The translations under genes and the position numbers were made by a program. A stretch of DNA of 62,662 nt. It comes from Verrucomicrobiales bacterium. GTDB taxonomy: Bacteria > Verrucomicrobiota > Verrucomicrobiia > Verrucomicrobiales > DEV007. This document shows, one piece after another, positions 50,559-60,890 of this stretch. The DNA lies in the NCBI GenBank assembly GCA_024638765.1, contig JAHEJT010000308.1:33247-95908 (forward strand), read 5' to 3'. Within the stretch, counting starts at the first letter, position 1, and each line of letters begins with the position of its first letter. The notes beneath the pieces were generated by a model, which was given only the letters and a program-made list of their open reading frames with translations, had not been told where the DNA came from and made no database searches.

Positions 50559-52379
50559 ATGGAGTCAAGCAGGCCAAGCGGAGCCCATCTCCCTTTCCAT
50601 GAGGCGGCGGACCGCGTTTCCCGCCGGCTCGCATTCTGCCATTGGTTTTCCGCGATGCGCGCCACGGCGCTCCCGGCGATGGTGATCGGGTTGGCCGTCT
50701 TCGCGACGCTGCGCATTCTAGCTTATCGCTGGTCCGACGGAATCGCAGCCCTGATCCTGGTGGCCGGTTGGATTGCGGCTTGCGGAATCTGGGCACGGTG
50801 GCGTCGTCCGCCGGCCTTCGCGGCACTGGCGGCCTGGGATGAATCCGCAGGCCGGAAAGAGAAGTTCGCCTCCGCCTATTTCTTCGAAGCCAAGAAGCAT
50901 CTTCTGGACAGCGAGGAATTACACGTGGGGAAGAGCAGGGCCGAACTCGGCAGCGCCTTGAAGTGTCTCCCCTCGGACCTGCGTCTGCCCGTCCTCGGCT
51001 GGCGCGCGCTGCTGCCCGTCCTCCTGCTTGCCTTCACATTCAGTCCGTTACTTAAGCCGAGGGTCGAAGCCGGGGACGCGTTGCTCGCCGGAGAGATGCT
51101 GGAAAAAGCGGTTGAAGAGGGCGAAAAACTCAAAGCGCGGGAAAACGAATTCGACAAGATGGCGGCGCTCTCCAAGGAGGAGAAAGAGAACATCGAAAAA
51201 CTGCGCCGTGAAATCGATGAGACCGCCGACCGGCTCGGCACTTCCGGAGACAAGACCGCGCGGGAAGTGCTCAGCGAACTCGAGGAACGCGCGCGTGCTG
51301 CGGAAAAACTCGCCGAACGCCTGGGGAGCCGGGGGGACGAATGGGCTTCTGAAGAAATGCTCCAGGAGATGCGCCGTCACGCCGACACCGCCGATCTTGC
51401 GGATGCCATCAAGGATCGCAAAGCCGAGCGCAGCGCGGAACAATCTGAAGCCATCTCCAAGAAGCTGAGAGACCCGGAATTGAGCAACGAAACCGACGAA
51501 CGGGTCGAGACCGCGCTCTCGCGCGTCATGAAGAAAGCGACCGCCGAAGACCACAAAAGGCCGGTGGGTGAGAACGTCGGCAAAGCGTCGGTAAACATGG
51601 GGAAAGACAAGCCCGTGAAAGCAGCGGAGGACTTCAAGCGATTGGCGCGTCATTTCAGGAGATTGGAGGAACGGGAGAAGGCGCAGGAGAAGCTTCGAAA
51701 GATTGCCGAGGAATTGCGCAAAGCGGGCAGCAACATCGCCAGCAAGAACTTGCAATCCATGAAGAAGCTGGCGGGCAACCAGGGGAAAAACATGCAGGGC
51801 AAGGGAAAGAACTCGCTTCAGAACAATCCCAATCTCAGTCCGCTCAACCAGCAGAACCTTCCCAACCTGGGGCAGGGCAAAATGCTGCCGATTCCGGGGT
51901 TAAAACCCGGCAAGCCGGGCAGCGGCAAGCCCTTGGCGCTGGCGCCGGTGCCGGGCGGCCTCAAAGGCAATCCCAAAGCGATGGCCTTTGTTCCCGGCAG
52001 CCCGGGCAACAAGCCGCCCAAGTTTGTGGTGCCGATTCCAGGCACCGGCAGCGGTCAGCCCATGGGCATGATGCCGGGCGGGGGCGGACTCCAGGCCGGG
52101 CAAGGCAGCGCCCCCATGGATAAGAACGCCGTGAATCCGATGAACGCGCCGCGCAGCGGCCTGGTTACCGCGCAGACGGGCAGCGAGGGGGATTCCGCGA
52201 TGCGCGCCGTGGAAGGCGGTGAGCGCACCGAGATCGCGGAACGGGGTCGCGAGGAACAAGTTGTCGAATTCATCAAAGTGGAAGAGGAAGCCCTCGATGA
52301 ACTGGCGCTGCCTCTATCCCGGAAAGAACATGTGCTGCGCTATTTCACCGCGCTGCGAGAGCGCTTTGAAGAAGAGTAA
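50559..52379 (+). CDS. Coiled-coil membrane protein of the MoxR/VWA cluster
   Basis: Three predicted membrane helices (about residues 33-52, 57-78, 147-164), then a long charged coiled coil (about 170-415, e.g. EKAVEEGEKLKAREN, EKENIEKLRREIDETADRLG) and a low-complexity region rich in Gly, Pro, Asn and Lys (about 420-540: GKPGSGKPLALAPVPGG). An acidic helical end closes the chain. This plan resembles the DUF4175-type membrane proteins that sit next to MoxR and VWA genes. It probably organises the complex at the inner membrane; this is inference. Confidence 0.72.
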   Translation: MESSRPSGAHLPFHEAADRVSRRLAFCHWFSAMRATALPAMVIGLAVFATLRILAYRWSDGIAALILVAGWIAACGIWARWRRPPAFAALAAWDESAGRKEKFASAYFFEAKKHLLDSEELHVGKSRAELGSALKCLPSDLRLPVLGWRALLPVLLLAFTFSPLLKPRVEAGDALLAGEMLEKAVEEGEKLKARENEFDKMAALSKEEKENIEKLRREIDETADRLGTSGDKTAREVLSELEERARAAEKLAERLGSRGDEWASEEMLQEMRRHADTADLADAIKDRKAERSAEQSEAISKKLRDPELSNETDERVETALSRVMKKATAEDHKRPVGENVGKASVNMGKDKPVKAAEDFKRLARHFRRLEEREKAQEKLRKIAEELRKAGSNIASKNLQSMKKLAGNQGKNMQGKGKNSLQNNPNLSPLNQQNLPNLGQGKMLPIPGLKPGKPGSGKPLALAPVPGGLKGNPKAMAFVPGSPGNKPPKFVVPIPGTGSGQPMGMMPGGGGLQAGQGSAPMDKNAVNPMNAPRSGLVTAQTGSEGDSAMRAVEGGERTEIAERGREEQVVEFIKVEEEALDELALPLSRKEHVLRYFTALRERFEEE

Positions 52380-52414
52380 CGGCCAGGGCCGCACACAACC
52401 AAGCAAAACGATTT

Positions 52415-53428
52415 ATGAGCAAGACCAATAAATTGGAAAAACAGTTCGATAGCTTTCGGGATCGATTCGAGCTTTTAAAGAACGAGATTCAGAAAGCTAT
52501 CGTTGGATACGACGAATTGATCACGGAGTCATTGGTTGCAATTTTCTCCCAGGGACATGTCCTTCTCGAAGGTGTGCCCGGCCTGGGGAAGACTTACCTC
52601 GTCAAAGTGATTTCCGAAGTATTGGGACTGGATCCCGGCCGGATCCAGTGCACTCCGGACTTGATGCCCGCCGACATTCTTGGGACCCATATTGTCAATG
52701 AAGATGAGAACGGCCGGCGCGTGCTCCACTTTGAAGAGGGGCCCGTCTTTAAGAACCTCATTCTGGTGGACGAAATAAACCGGGCCACGCCGAAGACGCA
52801 GGCAGCGCTTCTCGAGGTGATGCAGGAACATGCCGTGACCACGGGAGGCGAGCACCACGATATGCCCTCGCCGTTTTTCGTTCTGGCCACGCAGAACCCC
52901 ATGGAGATGGAGGGCACCTATCCGCTGCCGGAAGCGCAATTGGACCGTTTCATGTTCAAAATCAAAGTGCATTATCCCGATCTCTCGTCTCTGGTAGAAA
53001 TCTCCAAGCGCACCACCGGCTCCGAAGAGGTCAAACTCAACGAGGTCATGTCCGGGGCAGACATCGAGGAATACCAGCACTTGCTGACACATGTCCCGGT
53101 GGCCGATCCCATCACCGAGTTCGCAGCCAAGCTGGTGCTCGCGACCCATCCCGAAGTGAAAGACGATCGCGAAGACAAAGTGTGCCGCTATGTTTCTTAC
53201 GGCGCGAGCCCTCGCGGACTCCAAGCCCTGATTCGTGGCGCCCGGGTCCATGCCGTCCTGGCCGATCGCACCGCGGTTTCCGTGGACGATGTCAAGCTGG
53301 TGGCCAAGGTCGCCTTGCGGCATCGAATCATTCTAAACTTTGAAGGGGAAGCCGAGTCCATCGACGTGGACGCGCTTCTGGATGAACTGATCGAACAAAT
53401 TCCGACACCTGCGCAGGCGGCCGCCTGA
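52415..53428 (+). CDS. moxR: MoxR-type AAA+ ATPase
   Basis: Chaperone-like AAA+ protein that matures partner VWA proteins or metal centres. Walker A GVPGLGKTY is near residue 53, Walker B LILVDEINRATPKTQAALLE near 113, sensor 1 VLATQNPMEMEGTYPLPEAQ near 154, then LDRFMFK. The lid carries YGASPRGLQALIRGARVHAV. Complete at 337 aa. It lies 35 bp behind the coiled-coil gene and in front of the giant TPR gene, with DUF58 and VWA genes following, the usual partners of MoxR. Confidence 0.96.
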   Translation: MSKTNKLEKQFDSFRDRFELLKNEIQKAIVGYDELITESLVAIFSQGHVLLEGVPGLGKTYLVKVISEVLGLDPGRIQCTPDLMPADILGTHIVNEDENGRRVLHFEEGPVFKNLILVDEINRATPKTQAALLEVMQEHAVTTGGEHHDMPSPFFVLATQNPMEMEGTYPLPEAQLDRFMFKIKVHYPDLSSLVEISKRTTGSEEVKLNEVMSGADIEEYQHLLTHVPVADPITEFAAKLVLATHPEVKDDREDKVCRYVSYGASPRGLQALIRGARVHAVLADRTAVSVDDVKLVAKVALRHRIILNFEGEAESIDVDALLDELIEQIPTPAQAAA

Positions 53429-53539
53429 CTTCCGCGGGGGAGGATCTCTTCAAGTCTCATGCAATTATGCCGCGTCGGCTCTAACTCGCCGGACGCGGGC
53501 CCCCGCGGCCCGCGCGTGCCCGCATGGGGTCGACGCGCC

Positions 53540-56500
53540 ATGCGAGGCGGTCGCGCCGCCGTGGCCGCACTCCTCCTGCTGAGCCTGGGTGGGGCAGGGA
53601 GGGCCGATGCTCAGGAAGCCACACCTGATGATGGAGAAGCCCTGGCGTCTGAAACTTTCGATAAGAAGTCTCTGGCCTTGCGCACGGCGCTGCATTACGA
53701 CCCCTCGGTCGAAGCGCCCCTGCAAAGCCTGCTCGCCCACTACCGCCAAGCCGGCCGGACCGATGATCTGCTCGCAATATACCGGTCCCACCTGGCGCAG
53801 TATCCCGATGACGCCAATGCGCAGTCCGTGCTCATCCGGCTGCTGCGTGAAACGCGGTCGCCCGAAGCGGGCGCCGCGGCGGGCAGCGCCGCGCAGCGCT
53901 TTCCCGACGATGCTTACATCCGTTACCTGCATTACCAGGATCTCGCGGCGCGCAAAGATGCCGCCGCATTGGAAGAGCTTTCCCGCGCACTCGGACTCGC
54001 CGTGCGGCCCAGCCGGCGCCGCGCCTGGATGAACGAGTTGATTACCCGGGCCATCGCCCAGGGACTCAGCGAAGTCGCGCGCGATCACTTTGAGAGATTC
54101 GTCGAGGAACAGAAACAATCGCCGGACGCGCTCCTCGAACTAAGCCGGAAGATGCATGAGGCCCGGCTGGACGACTTGGCGCTTGAAACTGTGGAGATGG
54201 CGCAGGACATCGGGCCCGCTCCGGAAACCCGGGTCGATCTCATTTTACTTGCCGCAAAAGTGGAGGCATCCCAGGGAAAATACCGGGAAGCTGGCGCGCG
54301 ACTCGACCTGTTACTCACGAAGGTTGCGCCCGATTACTGGCGGCGCTCGGAGATCATGTCCGAACGCGTGCACCTGCTGAAGACGGATGCCGACCGGGAG
54401 AAGATGCTTGCCGCGGCGCGGCGGCGGTTTGAGGAGACCCCGCGCAGCGAATCGGCGGCGCTGGATCTGGCGGAATTACTGGTAGCCAGCGAGCTGCGGC
54501 GCGACGCTTTGGAAGTCCTGCTGCAGGCGTCCGAAGCGGTGCCTGCGTCCGAACATATCGAACGGAAGACGCTGGAGATTCTAGATCGGCTCGGCGACGA
54601 CCGGAGCGCACACCGTTACCTCGAGGAACGCATCGCCCGCTTTCCGGAACGGCTCGATTTGCGTTATCGCCTGGTAAAAGCCCTTTTTCTCGTGGGGAAA
54701 CCCGACGATGCCCGAGCCCAATTCGAGGCCCTTCTGGGGGAGGTGGACGAGGAGGAACATCTCAAGCAACAGATCGACTTGGCGCGTTTCCTGCGCCGCA
54801 TGAATCAGCCTGCCGACGCGGTCCCGGTCTTTGAACGCATCTTGAAATCTCAGCCCGAGCGTCTCGATCTGCTTCGGGAGCTGGGAGAAACTTATCTGGC
54901 GGTGGGTCGCAGGGACAGCGCGCGGCGCCTTTTCGATCAGATGCTTCCGGAGGACGCGGAGATCGAGAATTTCCTGGACCTGATCCAGTTTCTGATTCAG
55001 CAGGATATGAATCTTGAAGCGGCCTCTTTCCTCAGAGAGCGCCTTGTGAAAGACGACGGCAACTTCGAGTTGCGAGTGTTGCTGGTCAACGCGCTCGGAA
55101 AAATCGGAGAGCAGCTCGAGGGCGAGGAGCTGATGTTGTCCACGCGCGCTTTGGCCGATACCCTGGCCCGGTATAATCGTTGGCTGGAGACGGCGGTGGA
55201 ATTTCAGGAAGTCTTTGACCAGCAAGAGGGCTTCTTCGACGCGGAACAGATGCGCATCACGGACGAAGCTACCGCCGCCGACTGGAGCACGGAATTGATC
55301 TCAAGGTTCTTGGCTTTCTGTGATATCGCCGGCCGTCACAAACAGGAGCAGCGGTTGATGCTGATCCTCCGGGAACGATTGGAAGACGAAAGCGTTCCCA
55401 AGGAACTGCGGCCGCAGCTGCGCCGGCTGCTGGTGGATGCTCTTAAGTGGGATCCCTACAACACCGCACAGGTGCAGCATCATCTCGCCATCCTGATGCA
55501 GGAAGATGCGGAGAGAGAGGACGAATACAAATTGCGTCAGGCGCAGATTTATCATGCCGAGAATCGACCGGACCTGGTGATGCCGCTTCTCGAAGGCATC
55601 AAGATCGAAGCAGTCGAGGATCCGTCCCTGCTGAGTTCGGCTTACCAGATGTTCGTCGATGTCAATCTGCCGCACGAAGCAATGCACAGCGTGGTGCGGC
55701 TTACGGAATTGGAACCCGGCGGGCTCCAGCATTGGGAAAAGCTTCTCGGGATACAGGCCAGTCTCGGCAGCGAAGAAAAGCTGCGACTTTCCCTCCGCCG
55801 CCTTCTCGCGGGACTGGATAAAGTCACTCTTTCTCAGGATTCCAGCGACGCGCTGCGTCTTCATCTACTGGATTCATACTGGCGCTCCATCGCGCGCGTG
55901 CTGGCGGCAGAGGACACCGTGGAATTCGGCCGGGTTTTCGCACACCTCGACACGATCGAAGGATTGGGAGTGCGTGGAGAAGACCAACTCTGGGTCCTTT
56001 GGACGCGGGCTTACCTGCTCAACCGGCTCGGGCAGGAACGCGCGCGCGACGAAGCTCTCGACCTGCTCCAGCACGTCGCTTTGCGCACGGCGATCCCCGC
56101 CGCAGAAGCAGAAGACCAGGGAGAGCGCAAACCCTCCGGCGAGAGCGGAAGTGACACGGCGGCAGTCGCCGGGCCGGTTTTGCCTCCGAGGATTTCTTTT
56201 CCGGACGGGCTGAGCGTTTCCCTCGCGCACGCACTCACCAGGTTGCGCGAACCCCCGGGTGGCCCGCCCGCAGCGCCGGCGCAGGAGGGGAATGGTCCCC
56301 TGACCCGCGACCTCGCAGTGCGCTGGGCCTTCGACGGCGACCCCCTGGCCACCATTATGCAGATCGAGCCCGCGGGTGCGCACTCCGTCCTCGTCCTCGA
56401 TGACCAGGGCGCGCTGCACCGGATCGATGCGGACAACGGAAAGCTCATCTGGCGAGAAAGACGCGAAAGCATTTTCGGCGAGTCTTATCGTCCTCCGAAT

Positions 56501-57889
56501 TATCTTACCCATCAGCCTGCCGCCCGTTCAGGCCGATACCCGCCGTCGTCGCGCTACATTTCCTCACCCCGTTCAGCGCATCAAGCCTCTTCGCGGGGGC
56601 TTGAACCTTCGCGACTGCGCATGACGCCTCGCCTGGTCACGGACGGCCGTGCGCGCATCATGATTCCCGCCGGTCAAGACGTGCGATGCTTTTCCCTGGA
56701 GGACGGCAGGCTTCTTTGGGCCAACCGGGTGGCTGAGGAGCCGCCGCCGCTTCGGCCAGATCATGCGGGCTCGGTGCCGCCCGAGATGTCTCTTTTTCTT
56801 GAGAACGAACGGCTCTTTGCGTTCGATCCCCGGTCCGGGATTGTCGCCGCGCTGGATGCCGCCAACGGCAAGCTGCAGTGGAGGACGCGGCTCGAGGCGG
56901 GCGGAGAGGGAACTGTTCCCGGCGGATTGGGATCCGGTCTGCTTTTTCCTCTGAACTCCGGGGCCGATTATTCCCGGGGCAACCTGGTGGTTTACGGAAC
57001 CCAGGCCGCGGTCCTCAGCGGCGCGCGTGGAGAAGTCACCTGGTCTTTTAACGGGCGGAACGTGAGGACGTTCCCCATCGCGCTGCGCACCCCGGATGAG
57101 ATAGCCGCCGAGGGGGCTGCGCCGTCTCTGGCCGGCGCCGTTTCGGGACTTCCTTCCATGGGCACGCTATCGCGCGTGCTGCAAAACCCCACCTCCGCCT
57201 ATCGCCAGGCCCCGCCCGCCTGGATTGATCATCTCTCCAGCGGGCAACAGCGGCAGTTCCGGATCACGGAGTTCATGAAATACAATGGCGCGCTGGTAGC
57301 GCCGGCACTCAACTGGGTGCAGGCGCAGTCCCAGCAAATGCAGCCCTCGCGGGCGGCGTTGCAAGGGAACTGGCTGCTCCTGATGGGACCTCAACGCATT
57401 TATCAACTGTCATTGGAACTGCCTTTGGCGGCGCGTCAGTATACCGCCATGGGGACCCTGGTGGGTTTCTCCGGACAAAGGGCGTGCTTCATCCGCGCGT
57501 CCGATGTTTACTTCCTGAATCTCGGGCCCGGGACAGTGGAGCAGATGCGCATCGAGGGAATCCCGCCCAATGCGGAGACCGACGCGGTGCTTTCCGGTTC
57601 ACGGCTTTACCTGACCTGCGCCGACGGAATTTTCTGCATCAACACGCACACCGCCAAGCCGCTTTTTCGGGCGGAATGGCCCGAGATTGTGCGCGATGGG
57701 CTCGCGGCGCGCGCAGGGATTTCGCCGGCGGAATACAGCATGCAATTTTATTGGGACGGCCTGGCCGGCGGGGACACCGGCAAACCGGGATATTGCGTGC
57801 CACCGAGAAGCCGGGTCATGGGCGATCGCCTCCTTACCCTGGTATCATCCAGCCGGCTTGTGTCGCTCGAGCCCGCCGCCCGACAGTGA
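53540..57889 (+). CDS. Giant exported TPR plus PQQ-type beta-propeller protein
   Basis: About 1,449 aa with a signal peptide (MRGGRAAVAALLLLSLGGAG, then RADAQE); ATG 53459 would add 27 residues. Roughly residues 50-890 are helical TPR-like repeats (e.g. LLRELGETYLAVGRRDSARR). From about residue 930 a PQQ-like propeller follows, with blade strings VLVLDDQGALHRIDADNGKL, VRCFSLEDGRLLWANRV and FDPRSGIVAALDAANGKLQW. Between two blades (near 56510-56625) lies a Ser/Arg/Pro-rich insert that looks translated from non-coding repeat. Probably a periplasmic scaffold for the VWA proteins. Confidence 0.83.
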   Translation: MRGGRAAVAALLLLSLGGAGRADAQEATPDDGEALASETFDKKSLALRTALHYDPSVEAPLQSLLAHYRQAGRTDDLLAIYRSHLAQYPDDANAQSVLIRLLRETRSPEAGAAAGSAAQRFPDDAYIRYLHYQDLAARKDAAALEELSRALGLAVRPSRRRAWMNELITRAIAQGLSEVARDHFERFVEEQKQSPDALLELSRKMHEARLDDLALETVEMAQDIGPAPETRVDLILLAAKVEASQGKYREAGARLDLLLTKVAPDYWRRSEIMSERVHLLKTDADREKMLAAARRRFEETPRSESAALDLAELLVASELRRDALEVLLQASEAVPASEHIERKTLEILDRLGDDRSAHRYLEERIARFPERLDLRYRLVKALFLVGKPDDARAQFEALLGEVDEEEHLKQQIDLARFLRRMNQPADAVPVFERILKSQPERLDLLRELGETYLAVGRRDSARRLFDQMLPEDAEIENFLDLIQFLIQQDMNLEAASFLRERLVKDDGNFELRVLLVNALGKIGEQLEGEELMLSTRALADTLARYNRWLETAVEFQEVFDQQEGFFDAEQMRITDEATAADWSTELISRFLAFCDIAGRHKQEQRLMLILRERLEDESVPKELRPQLRRLLVDALKWDPYNTAQVQHHLAILMQEDAEREDEYKLRQAQIYHAENRPDLVMPLLEGIKIEAVEDPSLLSSAYQMFVDVNLPHEAMHSVVRLTELEPGGLQHWEKLLGIQASLGSEEKLRLSLRRLLAGLDKVTLSQDSSDALRLHLLDSYWRSIARVLAAEDTVEFGRVFAHLDTIEGLGVRGEDQLWVLWTRAYLLNRLGQERARDEALDLLQHVALRTAIPAAEAEDQGERKPSGESGSDTAAVAGPVLPPRISFPDGLSVSLAHALTRLREPPGGPPAAPAQEGNGPLTRDLAVRWAFDGDPLATIMQIEPAGAHSVLVLDDQGALHRIDADNGKLIWRERRESIFGESYRPPNYLTHQPAARSGRYPPSSRYISSPRSAHQASSRGLEPSRLRMTPRLVTDGRARIMIPAGQDVRCFSLEDGRLLWANRVAEEPPPLRPDHAGSVPPEMSLFLENERLFAFDPRSGIVAALDAANGKLQWRTRLEAGGEGTVPGGLGSGLLFPLNSGADYSRGNLVVYGTQAAVLSGARGEVTWSFNGRNVRTFPIALRTPDEIAAEGAAPSLAGAVSGLPSMGTLSRVLQNPTSAYRQAPPAWIDHLSSGQQRQFRITEFMKYNGALVAPALNWVQAQSQQMQPSRAALQGNWLLLMGPQRIYQLSLELPLAARQYTAMGTLVGFSGQRACFIRASDVYFLNLGPGTVEQMRIEGIPPNAETDAVLSGSRLYLTCADGIFCINTHTAKPLFRAEWPEIVRDGLAARAGISPAEYSMQFYWDGLAGGDTGKPGYCVPPRSRVMGDRLLTLVSSSRLVSLEPAARQ

Positions 57890-57945
57890 GTATGTCCTGA
57901 GCATAACCGCCACCCGGTTTCGAATTTCCTAACTTCACATCAAAA

Positions 57946-58857
57946 ATGCCCGCTTCCCAGGAAAGCCAGGAACTGTTTGATCCGCAATTTCTCGACCGCT
58001 TGCGCGCGCTGTTCTTTCGCCTGCGCAAGCGCCGCCAACTCCGTCGCAAGGGGGTCCAGTCGACGACTGCGACCGGGTTCACGCGGGAGTTCAAAGATTT
58101 CCGGCATTACACGCACAACGACGATTACCGCGCCATCGACTGGCTTCTCTACGCCCGTTTGGATCGTCTCTTTATCCGCCTTTATGAAGAGGTGCAGGAA
58201 TTTCATATTCACATCATGATCGACACCAGCGGGTCCATGGCGGAGCCCTTCGCGGAAAAGCGGCTGATGTCTCTCAAGCTTTCCGTGGCGCTGGCTTACC
58301 TCGGCCTTGTCAGCCAGCATCGCGTCACGCTTTACACCATGAACGACAAAGTGGTAAACGCCCTTCCGCCGCTCAAAGGGCAGGGGAATATTCAGAAGAT
58401 TATCGATTACGTATCCGCGCTCCCTTTCGGCGGGCTCACCGACCTCGAGACTTGCTTCAAGGAATTCCGGCCCAGCCGTCAGCGCTTTGGAATCATCTTT
58501 GTCATCTCCGATCTCTTTGGTCCGGAAGTCGGCGCCGCCGCCGGGGCCCTGCGTCACGCGGCTTCCTGGCCCGGTGAAGCCCACCTCATCCACGTCTTTC
58601 ATCCCTGGGAACAGCATCCCGATCTCGAGGGAGAAATCGAACTCGTCGACGTGGAGACCGAGGAGATGCGCCGGCTCTGGTTCACCAAGCGCGACCGCCA
58701 GCGCTATGAGAAGGAATTTGAGAAATTCCTCGGCGACCTCGAGCACGGATGTCTGTCGCGGCAGATCGATTACATCAACTGGATGACGGATCAGCCGTTT
58801 GAAGAAATGTTCCTCGCCCTATTGTCCCGGGGATCGGCTTTGGCAGGGAGTTCTTGA
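57946..58857 (+). CDS. DUF58 protein with VWA-like fold
   Basis: Typical DUF58: YTHNDDYRAIDWLLYARLDR near residue 51 and the metal-site strand IMIDTSGSMAEPFAEKRL near 90 (DxSxS motif). Residues after 120 form the VWA-like sheet (RVTLYTMNDKVVNALPPLKG, FGGLTDLETCFKEF). No transmembrane helix, so cytoplasmic. DUF58 genes nearly always pair with MoxR, whose ATPase acts on it or through it. Position between the giant propeller gene and the membrane VWA genes supports one operon. Confidence 0.93.
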   Translation: MPASQESQELFDPQFLDRLRALFFRLRKRRQLRRKGVQSTTATGFTREFKDFRHYTHNDDYRAIDWLLYARLDRLFIRLYEEVQEFHIHIMIDTSGSMAEPFAEKRLMSLKLSVALAYLGLVSQHRVTLYTMNDKVVNALPPLKGQGNIQKIIDYVSALPFGGLTDLETCFKEFRPSRQRFGIIFVISDLFGPEVGAAAGALRHAASWPGEAHLIHVFHPWEQHPDLEGEIELVDVETEEMRRLWFTKRDRQRYEKEFEKFLGDLEHGCLSRQIDYINWMTDQPFEEMFLALLSRGSALAGSS

Positions 58858-58922
58858 GCGCGAGGCCCGCGTGCGCATCCAGATTGCATTCCACGGGGAC
58901 GATTCGATTTCTTTTTTGATTC

Positions 58923-60890
58923 ATGCAGTTTCTTCATCCCGGCTTTCTTTACCTGGCACTGCTCGGAGTGATTCCGGTCCTGCTGTATTTCTTTCGCCGG
59001 AAATCGAAGACCGTCCAAGTAAGCACCCTGGTGTTCTTCAAGTCGTTGGCGCGCGAGCACCAGGAATCAGCCTGGCTGCGACGCATGAAAAAGCTGCTCT
59101 CGCTCCTGCTGACACTGGTCATTCTCCTAGGCGTGGTGGGAGCGCTCTCGCGTCTCATCCTCGCGCCGCGCGCCGAGAACCTCAGAAACGTCGTCATCCT
59201 GGTCGATCGCTCCGCCTCCATGGGGGCGATTGACGACCGGGCCCTTACCCGCCTCGACGAGGCTCGCAAGGAAATCCGGGTGCGACTCGCGGGTCTCCCC
59301 GATGATGTCGGCGTATCGTTGATCGCTTATGATACCCGTGCCGAACTCCTGCTGCCGCGGAGCTTCAAGCGGCGGCAGCTTCTCAGCGCCTTGGGCGGTT
59401 TGGAAACGCGTCCGGTGGCGGGTAAGTTCGACGCGGCGCTTTCCATGGCACGCATGATTGCAGAGCTGGAGAGACCTGCGGAGATTTGGCATTACACCGA
59501 CCGGGTGGTTGCCCGCGCCAGAGATACGGAGGGCGCCGGCGCGGCGGAACCGGAAACATCCGCGGTTGCCCCTGCAGAAGAACCGGGAGCGGGGATTCTG
59601 CGGGTAGAGGAAAGCCTTGCCGATGATGTTCTCCTGCGCAATGTTTCGCTCGGGCTCGAAGACCCGGTGAATATCGGTATCACCGCTTTTCGCCTGCGCA
59701 AGGTTCCCCTGGTGCACGCGACTTACGAAGCTTACATCCAGGTCTCTGCAGCGGCAGGTATGCGTGCCCCCGCGGAAGTGCAGTTGGAAGTGCGTTTGGG
59801 TGATGTCCCCGTGCAGATTCGTAAACTGGAATTAGAGGGCGGTGACCGTGAGGGTCTCATCCTTCCGGTGGAAGGGGCCGCCGGGCAACTGCTGCGGATT
59901 CAACTCACCACCGAAGGCGATTGCTTTGCCGTCGACGACGAATTAATTGCGCTCTTGCCGGAAAGCCGCCCGGTGGTGGCTGCCTGGATGACCGGCGAAG
60001 GTGATCCCTTTACCGAGCTGGCCCTCTCCTCCATTGCCAACGAAGGAGAACTGGAATTCTGGAAGGGTAGCCCGGAGTCATGGCCGCTCGAAGAGGAGGT
60101 CGACCTCGTGATCTTTGACGGCTGGCTGCCCCCGGAATGGCCGCGCGACCTGCCTGCCATCGTCCTGAATCCTCCGGGTTCTCTTGGTCCTGTCCGCGCA
60201 GTGCCCCTGGAACAGGGCGGGATTCCCCATGACTTTGTCCGGGTGTCCAATGAGCAGCATCCCTTGCTCTTTCGTGTCAGCAGCGGGCGGTTGGCGGTGA
60301 CGCAAACCGCGGTAATCGATGCTTCCGGATCGCTGCAGCCCCTCTGGTTCGCGGGCAACGAGCCCGTCCTGATTGCCGGTGAAGTGCGCGGACAGCGCCT
60401 CGTTATCATGGGATTCTCCCCGGAACACTCTGAGCGCCTTCCCTTGAGCGCTTCCTATCCCTTGCTCATGGGAAACGCCGTATTCTGGTGTGCCGAACCC
60501 CAGCTTGCCGCAGCCGGCGGGGATCACCGGAAGACAGGAGAGGTAATCGAATTGCCCGAGGGCGTCGAAGCCTTGCAGTGGCGGGAAGTGCGCAATGGTA
60601 AGCTCGTGGATAATCTCGTTAGCGCGAAGGGCGCCCTGGTGGAACTCGACCGCGTCGGACTTTGGAGCGCGGGCGAGAAAATGCAGGGAAGCGCTTTACT
60701 CCTCGCGCGCGCGGAAACCGACCTCGGGGGGGTGCTTCCGGACGGCACGGAAGCCGGCGGTGACTCGGAAACCGTGAAGACAAAAGGAGCCGGATTCTTG
60801 AAAGGTGAGATCACCTGGCTTCTCCTCTGGCTGGTGCTTCTATTCTTGATCGTGGAGAGCTGGTTATTCCACCGGCACGCCGTCTATTAA
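58923..60890 (+). CDS. BatA/VWA-type inner-membrane protein
   Basis: Typical Aerotolerance/BatA N-terminus (MQFLHPGFLYLALLGVIPVL, LYFFRRKSKTVQVSTLVFFK), a second membrane helix near residues 58-80, then a VWA domain with the MIDAS strand NVVILVDRSASMGAIDDRAL. After it come beta-rich extracytoplasmic regions (about 235-600) and a C-terminal helix (WLLLWLVLLFLIVESWLFH). It is anchored in the inner membrane with the VWA domain outside the cytoplasm. Directly followed by a MITE-like element and a second VWA gene. Confidence 0.9.
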   Translation: MQFLHPGFLYLALLGVIPVLLYFFRRKSKTVQVSTLVFFKSLAREHQESAWLRRMKKLLSLLLTLVILLGVVGALSRLILAPRAENLRNVVILVDRSASMGAIDDRALTRLDEARKEIRVRLAGLPDDVGVSLIAYDTRAELLLPRSFKRRQLLSALGGLETRPVAGKFDAALSMARMIAELERPAEIWHYTDRVVARARDTEGAGAAEPETSAVAPAEEPGAGILRVEESLADDVLLRNVSLGLEDPVNIGITAFRLRKVPLVHATYEAYIQVSAAAGMRAPAEVQLEVRLGDVPVQIRKLELEGGDREGLILPVEGAAGQLLRIQLTTEGDCFAVDDELIALLPESRPVVAAWMTGEGDPFTELALSSIANEGELEFWKGSPESWPLEEEVDLVIFDGWLPPEWPRDLPAIVLNPPGSLGPVRAVPLEQGGIPHDFVRVSNEQHPLLFRVSSGRLAVTQTAVIDASGSLQPLWFAGNEPVLIAGEVRGQRLVIMGFSPEHSERLPLSASYPLLMGNAVFWCAEPQLAAAGGDHRKTGEVIELPEGVEALQWREVRNGKLVDNLVSAKGALVELDRVGLWSAGEKMQGSALLLARAETDLGGVLPDGTEAGGDSETVKTKGAGFLKGEITWLLLWLVLLFLIVESWLFHRHAVY

